This document shows, piece after piece, positions 35,164 to 43,707 of a DNA stretch of 64,000 nucleotides. Position 1 is the stretch's first letter, and each line of letters opens with the position of its first letter. The notes below the pieces were generated by a model, which made no database searches, was not told where the DNA came from, and worked only from the letters and a program-made list of their open reading frames with translations. This stretch comes from an uncultured Lachnospiraceae bacterium. Lineage in GTDB: Bacteria; Bacillota; Clostridia; Lachnospirales; Lachnospiraceae. A program made the translations under genes and the position numbers. Where the stretch lies: assembly GCA_937891165.1 (NCBI GenBank), contig CALAEX010000100.1:1-64000 (forward strand). Reading direction: 5' to 3'.

Positions 35164-35922
35164 TTGGATATTAATGGTTTGATAAATGATGAAAGTACTT
35201 TCTTATCACAGGTTCCTGTGGCTTTAATAGAAGAAAATATTTTAACTCAATTTAGTAATCCATTTAATTTTAGATTGGATTACGTTGCTGAATTTATATC
35301 TTCATATAAATACTCTTTGGAGTTTATTGAAGATGATGATGAACTGGCAGAGCTTAATGCAAGGCATGATGAATTCATTGATTTCATGGTAGAAGTTCTC
35401 CAGAAAAAATTAGGTTTAGGAATTAATGATTTAAAAGAAATGAGTTTTGAAGAACAGGAAGATTTAATTCATTTCACATATCGTTTCTTTATTATCAATA
35501 TGAAGACAAATTTCTTCAATGTGTTCTTAAACTATATTAATGAAAATAAAGAAGCATTAATTGAAAATGCTGTTAGAAGAAAAGATATTACATCACAGGC
35601 ATTCCGTAGAGAAGTGACGGAAGAAGATGCAATTATCTTAGCGAACCTGTCTGATATTATGAATTATATTATGGCAGAAAATACATTACTTGTAGATGAT
35701 TTTTTACGACTTTGTGAAGGAGAATCTCCATCTACAGAACTCACTTTAGTAAGTGAATACTTTGAGGACTTTATTCTTACAGGAAATTTTATTCAAAACT
35801 ATGTAAGAATGCTACGAATCCCTATGAAGATTCAAATCGAAGGAAATATTAGAAATATGATTTTGAAAAAATACAGGGAAGAAAACCCTATTATGGTAGA
35901 AGAAGAAAACGAGAATTTATAG
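35164..35922 (+). CDS. Hypothetical helical protein
   Basis: 252 residues with an apparent TTG start; AGGTAGG lies 13 bases upstream, and no better ATG is near. All-helical, acidic, ends EENENL. No motif recognised. It precedes the SSB candidate but is separated from it by a class I promoter. Confidence 0.6.
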   Translation: MDINGLINDESTFLSQVPVALIEENILTQFSNPFNFRLDYVAEFISSYKYSLEFIEDDDELAELNARHDEFIDFMVEVLQKKLGLGINDLKEMSFEEQEDLIHFTYRFFIINMKTNFFNVFLNYINENKEALIENAVRRKDITSQAFRREVTEEDAIILANLSDIMNYIMAENTLLVDDFLRLCEGESPSTELTLVSEYFEDFILTGNFIQNYVRMLRIPMKIQIEGNIRNMILKKYREENPIMVEEENENL

Positions 35923-35930
35923 AATAATCG

Positions 35931-35940
35931 TATATTATTT
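35931..35940 (+). promoter_or_regulatory. Class I promoter-like element TATATTATTT
   Basis: Placed 33 bases before the ATG of the SSB candidate. Confidence 0.55.
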
Positions 35941-35973
35941 TTCTGACTATAAAATAGAAAGGAACGAACCAAC

Positions 35974-36774
35974 ATGTGGGGAACAAGTCAAAATGGAAAC
36001 AGAATGAACCGTAATGAAGTTAATGTGAATACAAGAGTAAAGACATTTACATCCGATACATCATCACTTGGCTTAGCATTATGGAATAATAACTTTAGTA
36101 TTACAATCAGCCCAGCAATTGGAGCTGATGGTAATGGTATTATGCAGTATGACCAGGCAAGAAATGGAAAAACTGCATTAACCTTAGAAGCAGTATCTGC
36201 ATTATTGGCAGAGTATGACCAGAAAATAAAACCTATTTATGAAAAGGTACTTTCCGGAGAAGAAGTGTGCCCGGATATTAAGAATGCTACCATTAAAACA
36301 GGTAGAGCACCAAAGGAAAATATGATTGGTTTTGAAATGACTCCTTCATCTGGAGATGAAATTGAACCGGATTTATATTTTGTATTATACGGTGCAGTGG
36401 ATGAAAATAACACATCCAATCCAGCAGCCACATTCAAACACAAGTTTGCAAAACGAGAAGTATTTGAAGATTATAACCCATTAACCGGTGTTGCAAAAGT
36501 TACACGAGTAAATGCTGACTTTGCATCTTTCCTTAAGATTATTGGAGCAACAGAAGAGATGTTACCATTCCAGGATCATTTCAGAAGATACAATTCTGAA
36601 AAGAGTAAGAACGCATCTAATAATGCTACCCAAAATACCTATCAGGGAAATACAGCAGGAGTTGGTGGAATGAATTTTGCATCATCACCAAGTTATGGAG
36701 CAGCAAATGCCTTTAGTGGTGTTGGAATGTTTGGTGGGGCTTTAAATGATGAAAGTCCTTTACCATTTAATTAA
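35974..36774 (+). CDS. Single-stranded DNA-binding protein candidate
   Basis: 266 residues behind AGAAAGGAACG. The N-terminal about 190 residues are beta-rich with a NNFSITISPAIG strand and a helix LTLEAVSALLAEYDQ. A Gly/Asn/Ala/Ser-rich flexible linker follows, and the protein ends DESPLPFN, very like the acidic D-D-x-I-P-F tip through which SSBs recruit partners. Linker plus acidic tip is the strongest evidence; the OB fold is not obvious from sequence. A class I promoter and its own terminator make it a single-gene unit. Confidence 0.65.
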   Translation: MWGTSQNGNRMNRNEVNVNTRVKTFTSDTSSLGLALWNNNFSITISPAIGADGNGIMQYDQARNGKTALTLEAVSALLAEYDQKIKPIYEKVLSGEEVCPDIKNATIKTGRAPKENMIGFEMTPSSGDEIEPDLYFVLYGAVDENNTSNPAATFKHKFAKREVFEDYNPLTGVAKVTRVNADFASFLKIIGATEEMLPFQDHFRRYNSEKSKNASNNATQNTYQGNTAGVGGMNFASSPSYGAANAFSGVGMFGGALNDESPLPFN

Positions 36775-36782
36775 ACATATGG

Positions 36783-36817
36783 GAACTAGACAGACAATTC
36801 TGTCTAGTTCTTTTTTA
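36783..36817 (+). terminator. Rho-independent terminator
   Basis: GAACTAGACAGA pairs with TCTGTCTAGTTC, followed by six T. Confidence 0.85.
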
Positions 36818-36838
36818 TTTGAAACGAGGTGACGATTT

Positions 36839-37564
36839 ATGATAGAGGCATCAAAAGACCCAGAAATTAACAATATAAGATTTCGAGCTAGTGGCACGAT
36901 ATTCCAAAATTCCGAATGTGTTTTTGTAGAGTATAACGACTGTATACAAATACCTTGGTTTACGTTTCTTACTTTTTTTGTAAAAAATGAAACTATGCAG
37001 GAATATTTTGATATTGAATATATGAAACACCTATCTATTCCAGCACTTATGGATTATTATATGAATCGTGAACATATTAACCCACTCATTGATTTGATAA
37101 AAGATGAAAGTAAGGTAGATGTATCTAAATTGGACGATTTCTTATATGACCAAATTGAATCTAATGAAATATTTTTCTCTCAATCCTCAGGAACACAGAT
37201 AATTCCTATTGTAAATAATTTACTCAAGACTGAATTAGTTAAAAGGGTAGTTGTTTATTATCCACATGATTGTGAATTTGTGCGAAAAGATATTGAAGAT
37301 AAGTTCCTTGGCAAAGCTGAATTTAAGTTTGGAAATATTGAAGATGTGTTAAGAGAAGTTCCACAAGATACAACATATATATTTTCAGATGCTACTAATG
37401 TATTATTATTAGAGGAATTAGGAAAATTAGATTTCTCAGCATTTCTTCTTCCAAATAATTATAAGTATAACTTTGTAGATGACAATAGAGAAGAGTTTGT
37501 TGTAAATATGAAATACTTAGAAGAAAAATATACCTTTAAATGGGCGAGGTATAATTTAAGTTAG
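36839..37564 (+). CDS. Hypothetical protein
   Basis: 241 residues behind ACGAGGTGACGA. Alpha/beta appearance in the C-terminal half (VKRVVVYYPHDCEFVRKDIE, TTYIFSDATNVLLLEELGKL), resembling a Rossmann-like or P-loop-less NTP-binding fold, without Walker motif. No family recognised. Confidence 0.65.
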   Translation: MIEASKDPEINNIRFRASGTIFQNSECVFVEYNDCIQIPWFTFLTFFVKNETMQEYFDIEYMKHLSIPALMDYYMNREHINPLIDLIKDESKVDVSKLDDFLYDQIESNEIFFSQSSGTQIIPIVNNLLKTELVKRVVVYYPHDCEFVRKDIEDKFLGKAEFKFGNIEDVLREVPQDTTYIFSDATNVLLLEELGKLDFSAFLLPNNYKYNFVDDNREEFVVNMKYLEEKYTFKWARYNLS

Positions 37565-37585
37565 AGGATTTATGAAAAAGTAAAT

Positions 37586-37684
37586 ATGGTTTTAATTATT
37601 TTATGTATTATATATTTAATACATATTCATTTTGAAATGGAAGAAGAAACACGCTATAGATGTTTTGAAGGTATAATGGATTGA
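37586..37684 (+). CDS. Small possible membrane peptide, 32 residues
   Basis: Starts with a hydrophobic helix (VLIILCIIYLIHI) and ends charged. AGAGGA lies about 20 bases upstream, too far for a good site, so expression is uncertain. It fills the gap before the chaperonin gene. Confidence 0.3.
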   Translation: MVLIILCIIYLIHIHFEMEEETRYRCFEGIMD

Positions 37685-37742
37685 TTTTGATGTATCTTCA
37701 AACACCACTATAACAAAAAATAACCTTAAGGAGGTATTTAAA

Positions 37743-39818
37743 ATGTCTAAAAAACAACCAAAGACATTTGTTGAAACGGTGACAGCACAAACACCGGAGA
37801 TCAATGTAATTCCTAAAGATGTGATGGATAAAAGAGTATCTGAGGTATTTGAGCAGATTTCTAATACATTACAGAAATCTTTAGGACCGCTTGGGGCTCA
37901 TGCAATTATTTCACAGCCACCAAGTTATCATGTAACCAAAGATGGTTTTACGATTATGAAAAATATCAGATATAATTCTGAATATGGATATGTAGATCAG
38001 GTTATTTCCGGAATGATTGCCGATATTTGCGGAAGATTGAATTATGCAGTTGGTGATGGAACTACATCTGCAGTTGTATCCGCAAATGCTGTGTATCAGC
38101 AGTTTGAAAAAGAATCCGACACGATCAAAAAATTATTCTTACTACCAAGAAATATTATTAGTCGCTTAAAAGCGGTAACAGAAAGAATTATTGAGGAGTT
38201 AGAAAAATCAGCAATTCAAATCAATAATCTGGATGAAGATACTATGTGTGAATATATTAGAAAAGTAGTATATGTATCTTCTAATGCAGATCAAGAAATG
38301 ACAGATGTCATTGTAGATTTGTATAGAAAAATTGGTTATCCTGCAATTAATGTAGTGAAAGCTGCAGATGGAGTGACTAAAGGTAAAGTAATTGAAGGGT
38401 TTATGTTCCATTCTAAATTGATGGATAAACTCTATATTAATAATGATAACAACTCTCAGGTTGGACAGCATTTCGATGTTATTGTATTCGACCATAAAGT
38501 TAGACTGGATGTATATAATAACTTTATTAAACCTTTGGCATTTTGTAGTAAGGTTCGTGGTAGAAAATTGGTTTGTATTGCACCGATGTATGATGAAGTT
38601 GCATTGCAAGGAGATATCGCCAATGACCTAAATGCAGAGTTCAGACAAACCAAAGATATTTCTCTTATTCTTATGGGATATCGTATGGGAACCGACCATG
38701 AAAAGAAACGTGTGAATGATTTATGTATGCTTCTTAATACACCAATTATCACACAGGGGTTGGAAACGGAACTTCTTAGGAAATATGATGCTATGTTTAC
38801 GACAGGAAATCAGCAGGTATCTGTATTTGATATTTTAAACTATATTAATTTAGATTACAGATATATTCCGGGTCTTGTAGTATCAAAAGCAGATGGCGGA
38901 TTCTCTGAAGGAGATGTTAGTGATCTCGATAAAGATGAAAAAGATTTCGTCTTCAGAGTAGGTCATTGTGATGAAGCTGAACTTTATACAGACAGAGATT
39001 CTATCTTCAGAGGATTTCATTATAATGAAGCCCTTTATGAAAAATATCTTTATGATGCAAAACACCATATGGATACTGCCATCGAAAAGTATAAAAATTT
39101 GGCTACATTTAATTTTGAAGTAGACAATACCAAGAAACGTTATCAGGCTCTTAAATTGAAAATGGGACAAATCGAGGTAGGTTCCAAAACTCAGTTTAGC
39201 CAGGATTTTTTGAAAGATGCTATGGATGATGCCGTAAAAGCTGCAGAAAGTGCATACTCTAATGGTGTTATTAATGGATGTCATGTATCCTTAATGAGTG
39301 TTATTAGAAGACTTCATTTGGACCCCAACAATTCTGATATTGATAAATATTTACTTAGAGCATTATTCTATGCTTTTAGAAAAGTAAGATTTGCAGTATT
39401 AGAAAATGGATTTAGGGATAGTAACTGTGGTCTTTATTCCTTAGCAAGAACTGACGATATCGATGGATTCCTTAAGAATTTTAACTATACTATCGGTACA
39501 AAACTTGGTGTCGATGTATTTTTCGATAAACAGGTTATCGATAAAGTTTCCGGTTTTACAGAATATGTGATTGGTAAGTATTCTTATAAAGGAGGGGATA
39601 TTTCTATCTTCACTTTAATTAATGAATTTGAACTTTACACAGATTCTGTACTTGACCTTGATATGGAAGCATCTGCAGATAGACCAGTGTTTAAATTCAG
39701 TAATACTGTAATTAACTCTACTGCAACAGATAGAGAAATCCTGATTGCAACTTCAGATTTAGTTGGTTTATTGACCACAGGAAATCAGTTAGTTGTAACA
39801 GCAGGAAATCATTATTAA
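37743..39818 (+). CDS. Divergent GroEL-like chaperonin
   Basis: 691 residues behind AAGGAGG. LQKSLGPLGAHAIIS with HVTKDGFTIMKNI (residues 43-74) corresponds to the LGPKGRNV ... TKDGVTVAKEI region, and GDGTTSAVV (104-112) to the ATP-binding GDGTTTATV of group I chaperonins. The catalytic Asp lies in the same loop. It is about 150 residues longer than bacterial GroEL. GroEL homologues are known in jumbo phages such as EL and AR9 and can act without GroES. It probably folds abundant virion or polymerase proteins. Confidence 0.75.
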   Translation: MSKKQPKTFVETVTAQTPEINVIPKDVMDKRVSEVFEQISNTLQKSLGPLGAHAIISQPPSYHVTKDGFTIMKNIRYNSEYGYVDQVISGMIADICGRLNYAVGDGTTSAVVSANAVYQQFEKESDTIKKLFLLPRNIISRLKAVTERIIEELEKSAIQINNLDEDTMCEYIRKVVYVSSNADQEMTDVIVDLYRKIGYPAINVVKAADGVTKGKVIEGFMFHSKLMDKLYINNDNNSQVGQHFDVIVFDHKVRLDVYNNFIKPLAFCSKVRGRKLVCIAPMYDEVALQGDIANDLNAEFRQTKDISLILMGYRMGTDHEKKRVNDLCMLLNTPIITQGLETELLRKYDAMFTTGNQQVSVFDILNYINLDYRYIPGLVVSKADGGFSEGDVSDLDKDEKDFVFRVGHCDEAELYTDRDSIFRGFHYNEALYEKYLYDAKHHMDTAIEKYKNLATFNFEVDNTKKRYQALKLKMGQIEVGSKTQFSQDFLKDAMDDAVKAAESAYSNGVINGCHVSLMSVIRRLHLDPNNSDIDKYLLRALFYAFRKVRFAVLENGFRDSNCGLYSLARTDDIDGFLKNFNYTIGTKLGVDVFFDKQVIDKVSGFTEYVIGKYSYKGGDISIFTLINEFELYTDSVLDLDMEASADRPVFKFSNTVINSTATDREILIATSDLVGLLTTGNQLVVTAGNHY

Positions 39819-39835
39819 GAAAAAGGTAAATAATT

Positions 39836-40693
39836 ATGGACAAAAATTTACTTAATGTGGATAACCCAAATTACCAAACTTTAAGTGATTTTTTAGTTCA
39901 TCCTTTTGGAGTACCCGTGACAGATTTAGATGATAAGTATATAGACTCTTATCGAAAATACAAAGCATTGATATCTGTCGCTGGGTACTCTGTTTTAGAT
40001 GATGACTATTATATTCACATAAAGATTCCATCTGAATCCAGTCCAGGAAAATTTTATGATGTGGTAATTCAATTTATTCCGAAATCAAAAACTATGACAT
40101 TAGAACACATGCTGGATAATTACGTTATTCAATTCTTCTCTAATAGTCCTAGTTTCATTTATAAATATGCTGCATTATATAGAATTCATGGATATATGAT
40201 AGATGCATTACAGGAAAAATTAGATCCTGATTATAAAGATAAATTACCAGAGAAATCAAATGCTAAAATGGAACTTAATTGTGATAAGTCTATTTATTTA
40301 GCATGTAAATTTATCTTAGAAAATAGATATAAATATATGTCGAAAACAGCAATTCGTTTTGCTGGTACTGGGAAAATTCCATTTCGAAAATTAGTAGAAA
40401 ATATTATCACAAATAAAGAATCACTTGCTCAGACGGCATATGATATTGAACAACAAGCTGTGAAAGAAGGGAAAATCGATAAGAAAAAAATCGAAAAGAC
40501 AGTAGGACGGTTAATTAGTGATAAACCGGGTATTGGTATTAAAGCTAAGAAAAGACATACTGATAGTACGTTTAGTGATACTAGACAACGCAGTACCATA
40601 GTGAAGAAGAAAACATCTTCTACATCTACATCAGGAAAGTCCACTACTGTGAAAGCGAAAAAGAGAGCAAGTACATCTACGAGAAAAAAGTGA
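39836..40693 (+). CDS. Hypothetical protein with basic Ser/Thr-rich tail
   Basis: 285 residues, 17 bases after the chaperonin gene behind AAAAAGGTAAATA. Residues 1-225 form a mixed domain. The last about 60 residues are Lys, Ser and Thr only (TVKAKKRASTSTRKK), a low-complexity tail reminiscent of DNA-binding histone-like tails. It could be a chaperonin client, DNA-condensing or virion protein. No family recognised. Confidence 0.65.
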   Translation: MDKNLLNVDNPNYQTLSDFLVHPFGVPVTDLDDKYIDSYRKYKALISVAGYSVLDDDYYIHIKIPSESSPGKFYDVVIQFIPKSKTMTLEHMLDNYVIQFFSNSPSFIYKYAALYRIHGYMIDALQEKLDPDYKDKLPEKSNAKMELNCDKSIYLACKFILENRYKYMSKTAIRFAGTGKIPFRKLVENIITNKESLAQTAYDIEQQAVKEGKIDKKKIEKTVGRLISDKPGIGIKAKKRHTDSTFSDTRQRSTIVKKKTSSTSTSGKSTTVKAKKRASTSTRKK

Positions 40694-40710
40694 TTTTTTC
40701 GCTTTAGAAA

Positions 40711-40720
40711 TATATTATTT
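40711..40720 (+). promoter_or_regulatory. Class I promoter-like element TATATTATTT
   Basis: 42 bases before the ATG of the intron-split gene at 40763. Confidence 0.55.
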
Positions 40721-40762
40721 ATTTGGAAGTGGATAAATATAAAATGAAAGGAGAATTTACCC

Positions 40763-41542
40763 ATGGGACGACGAAAGAAAAGTGATATTGCTGTGGAGTT
40801 ACAGCAATCGCTTGAATACGACGATGGTTCTATACCGAAAAAAGAGGTAATTGATAAGTCAACTTTAAAAGCACCTATCAATATGTGGAAACCAAAATCT
40901 AAATACGACTTGTATATCACCCCAGATGTTCAAGAATGTACTATCGAGTTCGATAGACTCTTTGGGGTTGCTAAACTCAGTTGTTATAATAAGTTTGCAG
41001 TGAAAAAAGACTCATACTCAAACCAATTACCAACGATATGCAAGTATATCAATTTCTTTATTCATGAGTATGATACAGAAAAGGAATTGATAATGATATA
41101 CCTAAACATCAAAGCATCGATCGATAATATCGAAGAAAGATTACCTATTGGTACTGGTGATTACTTCGAAGGAGAACAGGATTATGATAAGTTCATTGAT
41201 TATGTTTACGAAATGATGTTTACACCAACGATTATTGAGAAAATTCATAGATTAGTTGAAGATAATTATTTGGATGATATTGAATCTGATGACGGTTCTA
41301 AGAAATATGCTACAAAAGAGAAGAAACATCTGGAGTCATTAGAGTTTACAAATGAACATATTAAAACTCTTCTTAAGATTAGTTTTGGTATTAAAATGAT
41401 GACACCAGTTGTATTTCATTATATTGGAAAGAATAAGATTATCGTGAACAAAACGACATCTCATCTTTTTAGAGCATTCAAGGAATTATTCAATATTTTC
41501 AGTGATACATGTAATATGTATAACAAACTTTTCGTGTACGTT
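40763..41542 (+). CDS. Intron-split gene of unknown function, exon 1
   Basis: 260 codons in phase 0 behind AAAGGAG. Starts with a basic/acidic N-terminus (MGRRKKSDIAVELQQ), then largely helical. The frame stays open to 41578, but that part is intron. I end the exon after ...KLFVYV because exon GTACGTT pairs with intron GGCGTAC to form a group I P1 helix with terminal U-G wobbles. The spliced protein would be about 565 residues. I do not recognise the family, though carrying three introns suggests an essential, conserved gene. Confidence 0.65.
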
Positions 41543-41816
41543 AACTGTTTTGGCGTACAAAATTCAGTAATGAATTAAAGTAAAACTTCCTTAATTGCTG
41601 GAAACTCTTTCATTAGACAATCAGCAGCGAAGCTCTTTTAGAGAACGTTCAACGACTATCGAAAGGATAACTTAATAAAATAAGTGAGTAACCAAGTAGA
41701 GTAGGGAAACCGAAATAGGAAGCTCCTTATAGTTTATAATGAATTATAAGGATGAAGATATAGTCTGAACTATGTAGGAATACATAGATTAACAACAAAG
41801 CAAAACGAAAGTTATG
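41543..41816 (+). ncRNA. Group I intron 1 of the 40763 gene
   Basis: Contains AATTGCTGG, CAATCAGCAGCGAAG, a short hairpin (CTCTTTTAGAG), GTTCAACGACTATCG, AGTAGAGTAGGG and GATATAGTCTGAAC, in group I order. GACTAT/ATAGTC is the P7 pair. A small hairpin CTATGTAGGAATACATAG follows, as in the terminase introns. The 3' end at ...TTATG is the best in-frame solution. Confidence 0.8.
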
Positions 41817-41994
41817 GAGAATAAATCTAACAATGAAAGGATGTATTCTCAAAGAGAAATCCTTGGGACTGACGAATACTCCGTAATTCATAAGTTTACA
41901 AGAGTTGTTCTTATTAGCGAGAATATCGTTAAGTTTAAATTCAATGAAAATTGGAATAAAGAAACTAAGAAATACAAAGAGAACATAACTGGGT
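41817..41994 (+). CDS. Intron-split gene of unknown function, exon 2
   Basis: 59 codons plus one base: ENKSNNERMYSQREILG, then VIHKFTRVVLISENIVKF to NITG. The continuing open frame to 42050 is intron. The 5' splice site is fixed by exon ACTGGGT pairing with intron GCTCAGT. No ribosome-binding site precedes the in-frame ATG at 41814, so this is an exon and not a free gene. Confidence 0.65.
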
Positions 41995-42254
41995 TGATAG
42001 ATGATAGGCTCAGTATAAACCACTTTAATTGCTGGGACGAGTTTATATGATGTTGGTACCAAAGCGTAATAATTCAGCATCAGAACCAATCAGCAGCGAA
42101 GCTCTTAACGGAGAACGTTCAACGACTATCGAAAAGATATAACTATTAGTTTAGTTATAGAACTTAGTAGAGTAGGATTAATTTCCGAAACGGGTGGCAA
42201 TCATATTTTGTAACGAAGTATGTATTGAAGATATAGTCTGCTAGTCAAATAGAG
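41995..42254 (+). ncRNA. Group I intron 2 of the 40763 gene
   Basis: AATTGCTGGG, CAATCAGCAGCGAAG, GTTCAACGACTATCG and GATATAGTCTG all present; P1 is perfect. The 3' boundary is inferred from frame only and could lie up to about 30 bases further. Confidence 0.7.
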
Positions 42255-42289
42255 TTATCAAAACGATTAGTAACATGGTCGCAAAACAT
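42255..42289 (+). CDS. Intron-split gene of unknown function, very short exon 3
   Basis: About 12 codons between two introns. The frame reading IKTISNMVAKH is the most protein-like and joins exon 2 in phase; both ends are uncertain by a few codons. A mini-exon this short between group I introns is unusual. Confidence 0.4.
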
Positions 42290-42536
42290 AGTAATATGTT
42301 GGAAAAACCTCTTTAATTGCTGGAATACTTTCATTAGTTAATCAGCAGCGAAGACTCTTTATAAAGAGTAACGTTCAACGACTATCGAAAAGATATAGCT
42401 ATTAATTTAGTTATAGAACTTAGTAGAGTAGGGAAACCGAAACGGGAGGCTCCATAGATTTTATAATGAAGTTTATGGATGGTGATATAGTCTGGACTTT
42501 ATAGGAATATGAAGAAACCGCATAAAATATCAATTG
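42290..42536 (+). ncRNA. Group I intron 3 of the 40763 gene
   Basis: AATTGCTGG, AATCAGCAGCGAAG, hairpin ACTCTTTATAAAGAGT, GTTCAACGACTATCG, GTAGAGTAGGGAAACC and GATATAGTCTGG in order. Nearly identical in its core to intron 2, suggesting recent duplication or spread. Confidence 0.75.
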
Positions 42537-43238
42537 ATGTATTTCATTAAAGAACAACAGTCAAAAGGATTTACAGAATTAACATATGCAAGAAATGCTG
42601 ACGGTTTGTCAGGAGTCGATAAAATGGAAATGCAGATGGAGAAACTTGATGAAGGTGCATTAATCATTGCAAAAGAGTCTGTTAATAACGAAGTTGAAAG
42701 ATTAATAAAAGAGTATGGATTTGAAATTTCGGATGAAGAACTTGATTATTATGTAAAGAACTTCAATATTCAGCCTTTACATCAGCAGTTGATTTCATCC
42801 TTCTTTGCAAGTTATCTTGGAAGTTATCGAAACACACTTGGAATTACTCGTGTGAATTTTATTAGGCTTGCATTGTTACTTAAGAAACGCATTTTACGAG
42901 ATGCTGGATTTGACAATCCGAATGTATATACCAACAGAGTTTCACTTCCATATATTCTGACTGGTAATATCAAAGAGAAAATCAATACCAGATTGATTCG
43001 TAATGCAAAGTTCAAAGAAGATTGTCAAGAATCTTATATTATTGATGATTTGATTAATCATAAGTATAAGTACTTGGAAGAGATTGACAAAGAGGCAGTC
43101 ATGTCAATCTTATCTACAATTAATAACACGGTATTTACATATTGCTGTTATGAACGTCCTGATTTATTGGGGACTGAAATTAACTTAGAGAAGAATTCTT
43201 TAACAGATCAGTTAGGATTCTACTTAAGAACGATTTAA
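42537..43238 (+). CDS. Intron-split gene of unknown function, exon 4
   Basis: About 233 codons. An ATG at 42534 begins the open frame but has no ribosome-binding site. The sequence is helical with a conserved-looking RVNFIRLALLLKKRILRDAG segment and ends DQLGFYLRTI. Exact exon start is 42534 or 42537. Function unknown. Confidence 0.65.
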   Translation: MYFIKEQQSKGFTELTYARNADGLSGVDKMEMQMEKLDEGALIIAKESVNNEVERLIKEYGFEISDEELDYYVKNFNIQPLHQQLISSFFASYLGSYRNTLGITRVNFIRLALLLKKRILRDAGFDNPNVYTNRVSLPYILTGNIKEKINTRLIRNAKFKEDCQESYIIDDLINHKYKYLEEIDKEAVMSILSTINNTVFTYCCYERPDLLGTEINLEKNSLTDQLGFYLRTI

Positions 43239-43246
43239 AAAATAAG

Positions 43247-43288
43247 GATATTCACATGGATGTAGGTGGTTACGTTCATGTGAATATC
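43247..43288 (+). terminator. Long hairpin, possible terminator
   Basis: GATATTCACATG pairs with CATGTGAATATC around an 18-base loop; no T-run, so perhaps a processing site. Confidence 0.45.
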
Positions 43289-43312
43289 AAATAGTGTGAG
43301 GTGAAATAAATT

Positions 43313-43687
43313 ATGTTTTTTAAAAAGAAAAAAGTGAAAAAAGAAAGAGGATACCTATTGGTAGCCATTTATGAACCAAATAAAGTAACTGGTGGTGGAT
43401 TAATAAATTATATCTTTAATAGAGATATTGAGGAGTTTGAAAAACGAAAAACATACATTCCTCAGTATTCGGATTTCTTTGAGAAATTAGAAGATATTCA
43501 GGAAATTATCTGCAATAATAGAATGTATAAAAGATTTCTTGGAAAACCAACTGCTCAGATATTTTATGTGAAAACTACTATCGAAGAGACTGATAGTGAA
43601 TTAGTACCGAAGATGACATATCAGAGATTATTCTATGTTCCATCAAGAATGCAGCTTGCTATTTGGGAACCACAAAACGATGAATAA
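43313..43687 (+). CDS. Hypothetical protein
   Basis: 124 residues behind GTGAGGTGAAA. Lysine-rich N-terminus (FFKKKKVKKERGYLL) then an alpha/beta body. First gene of the operon leading to the DHFR and primase genes. No family recognised. Confidence 0.6.
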   Translation: MFFKKKKVKKERGYLLVAIYEPNKVTGGGLINYIFNRDIEEFEKRKTYIPQYSDFFEKLEDIQEIICNNRMYKRFLGKPTAQIFYVKTTIEETDSELVPKMTYQRLFYVPSRMQLAIWEPQNDE

Positions 43688-43707
43688 ATGAAAGAGAGAA
43701 TAGACTT

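Noticed and set aside
41814..42050. Free-standing 78-residue gene
   Set aside because: No ribosome-binding site, flanked by two group I introns and running into the second; it is an exon of the 40763 gene.
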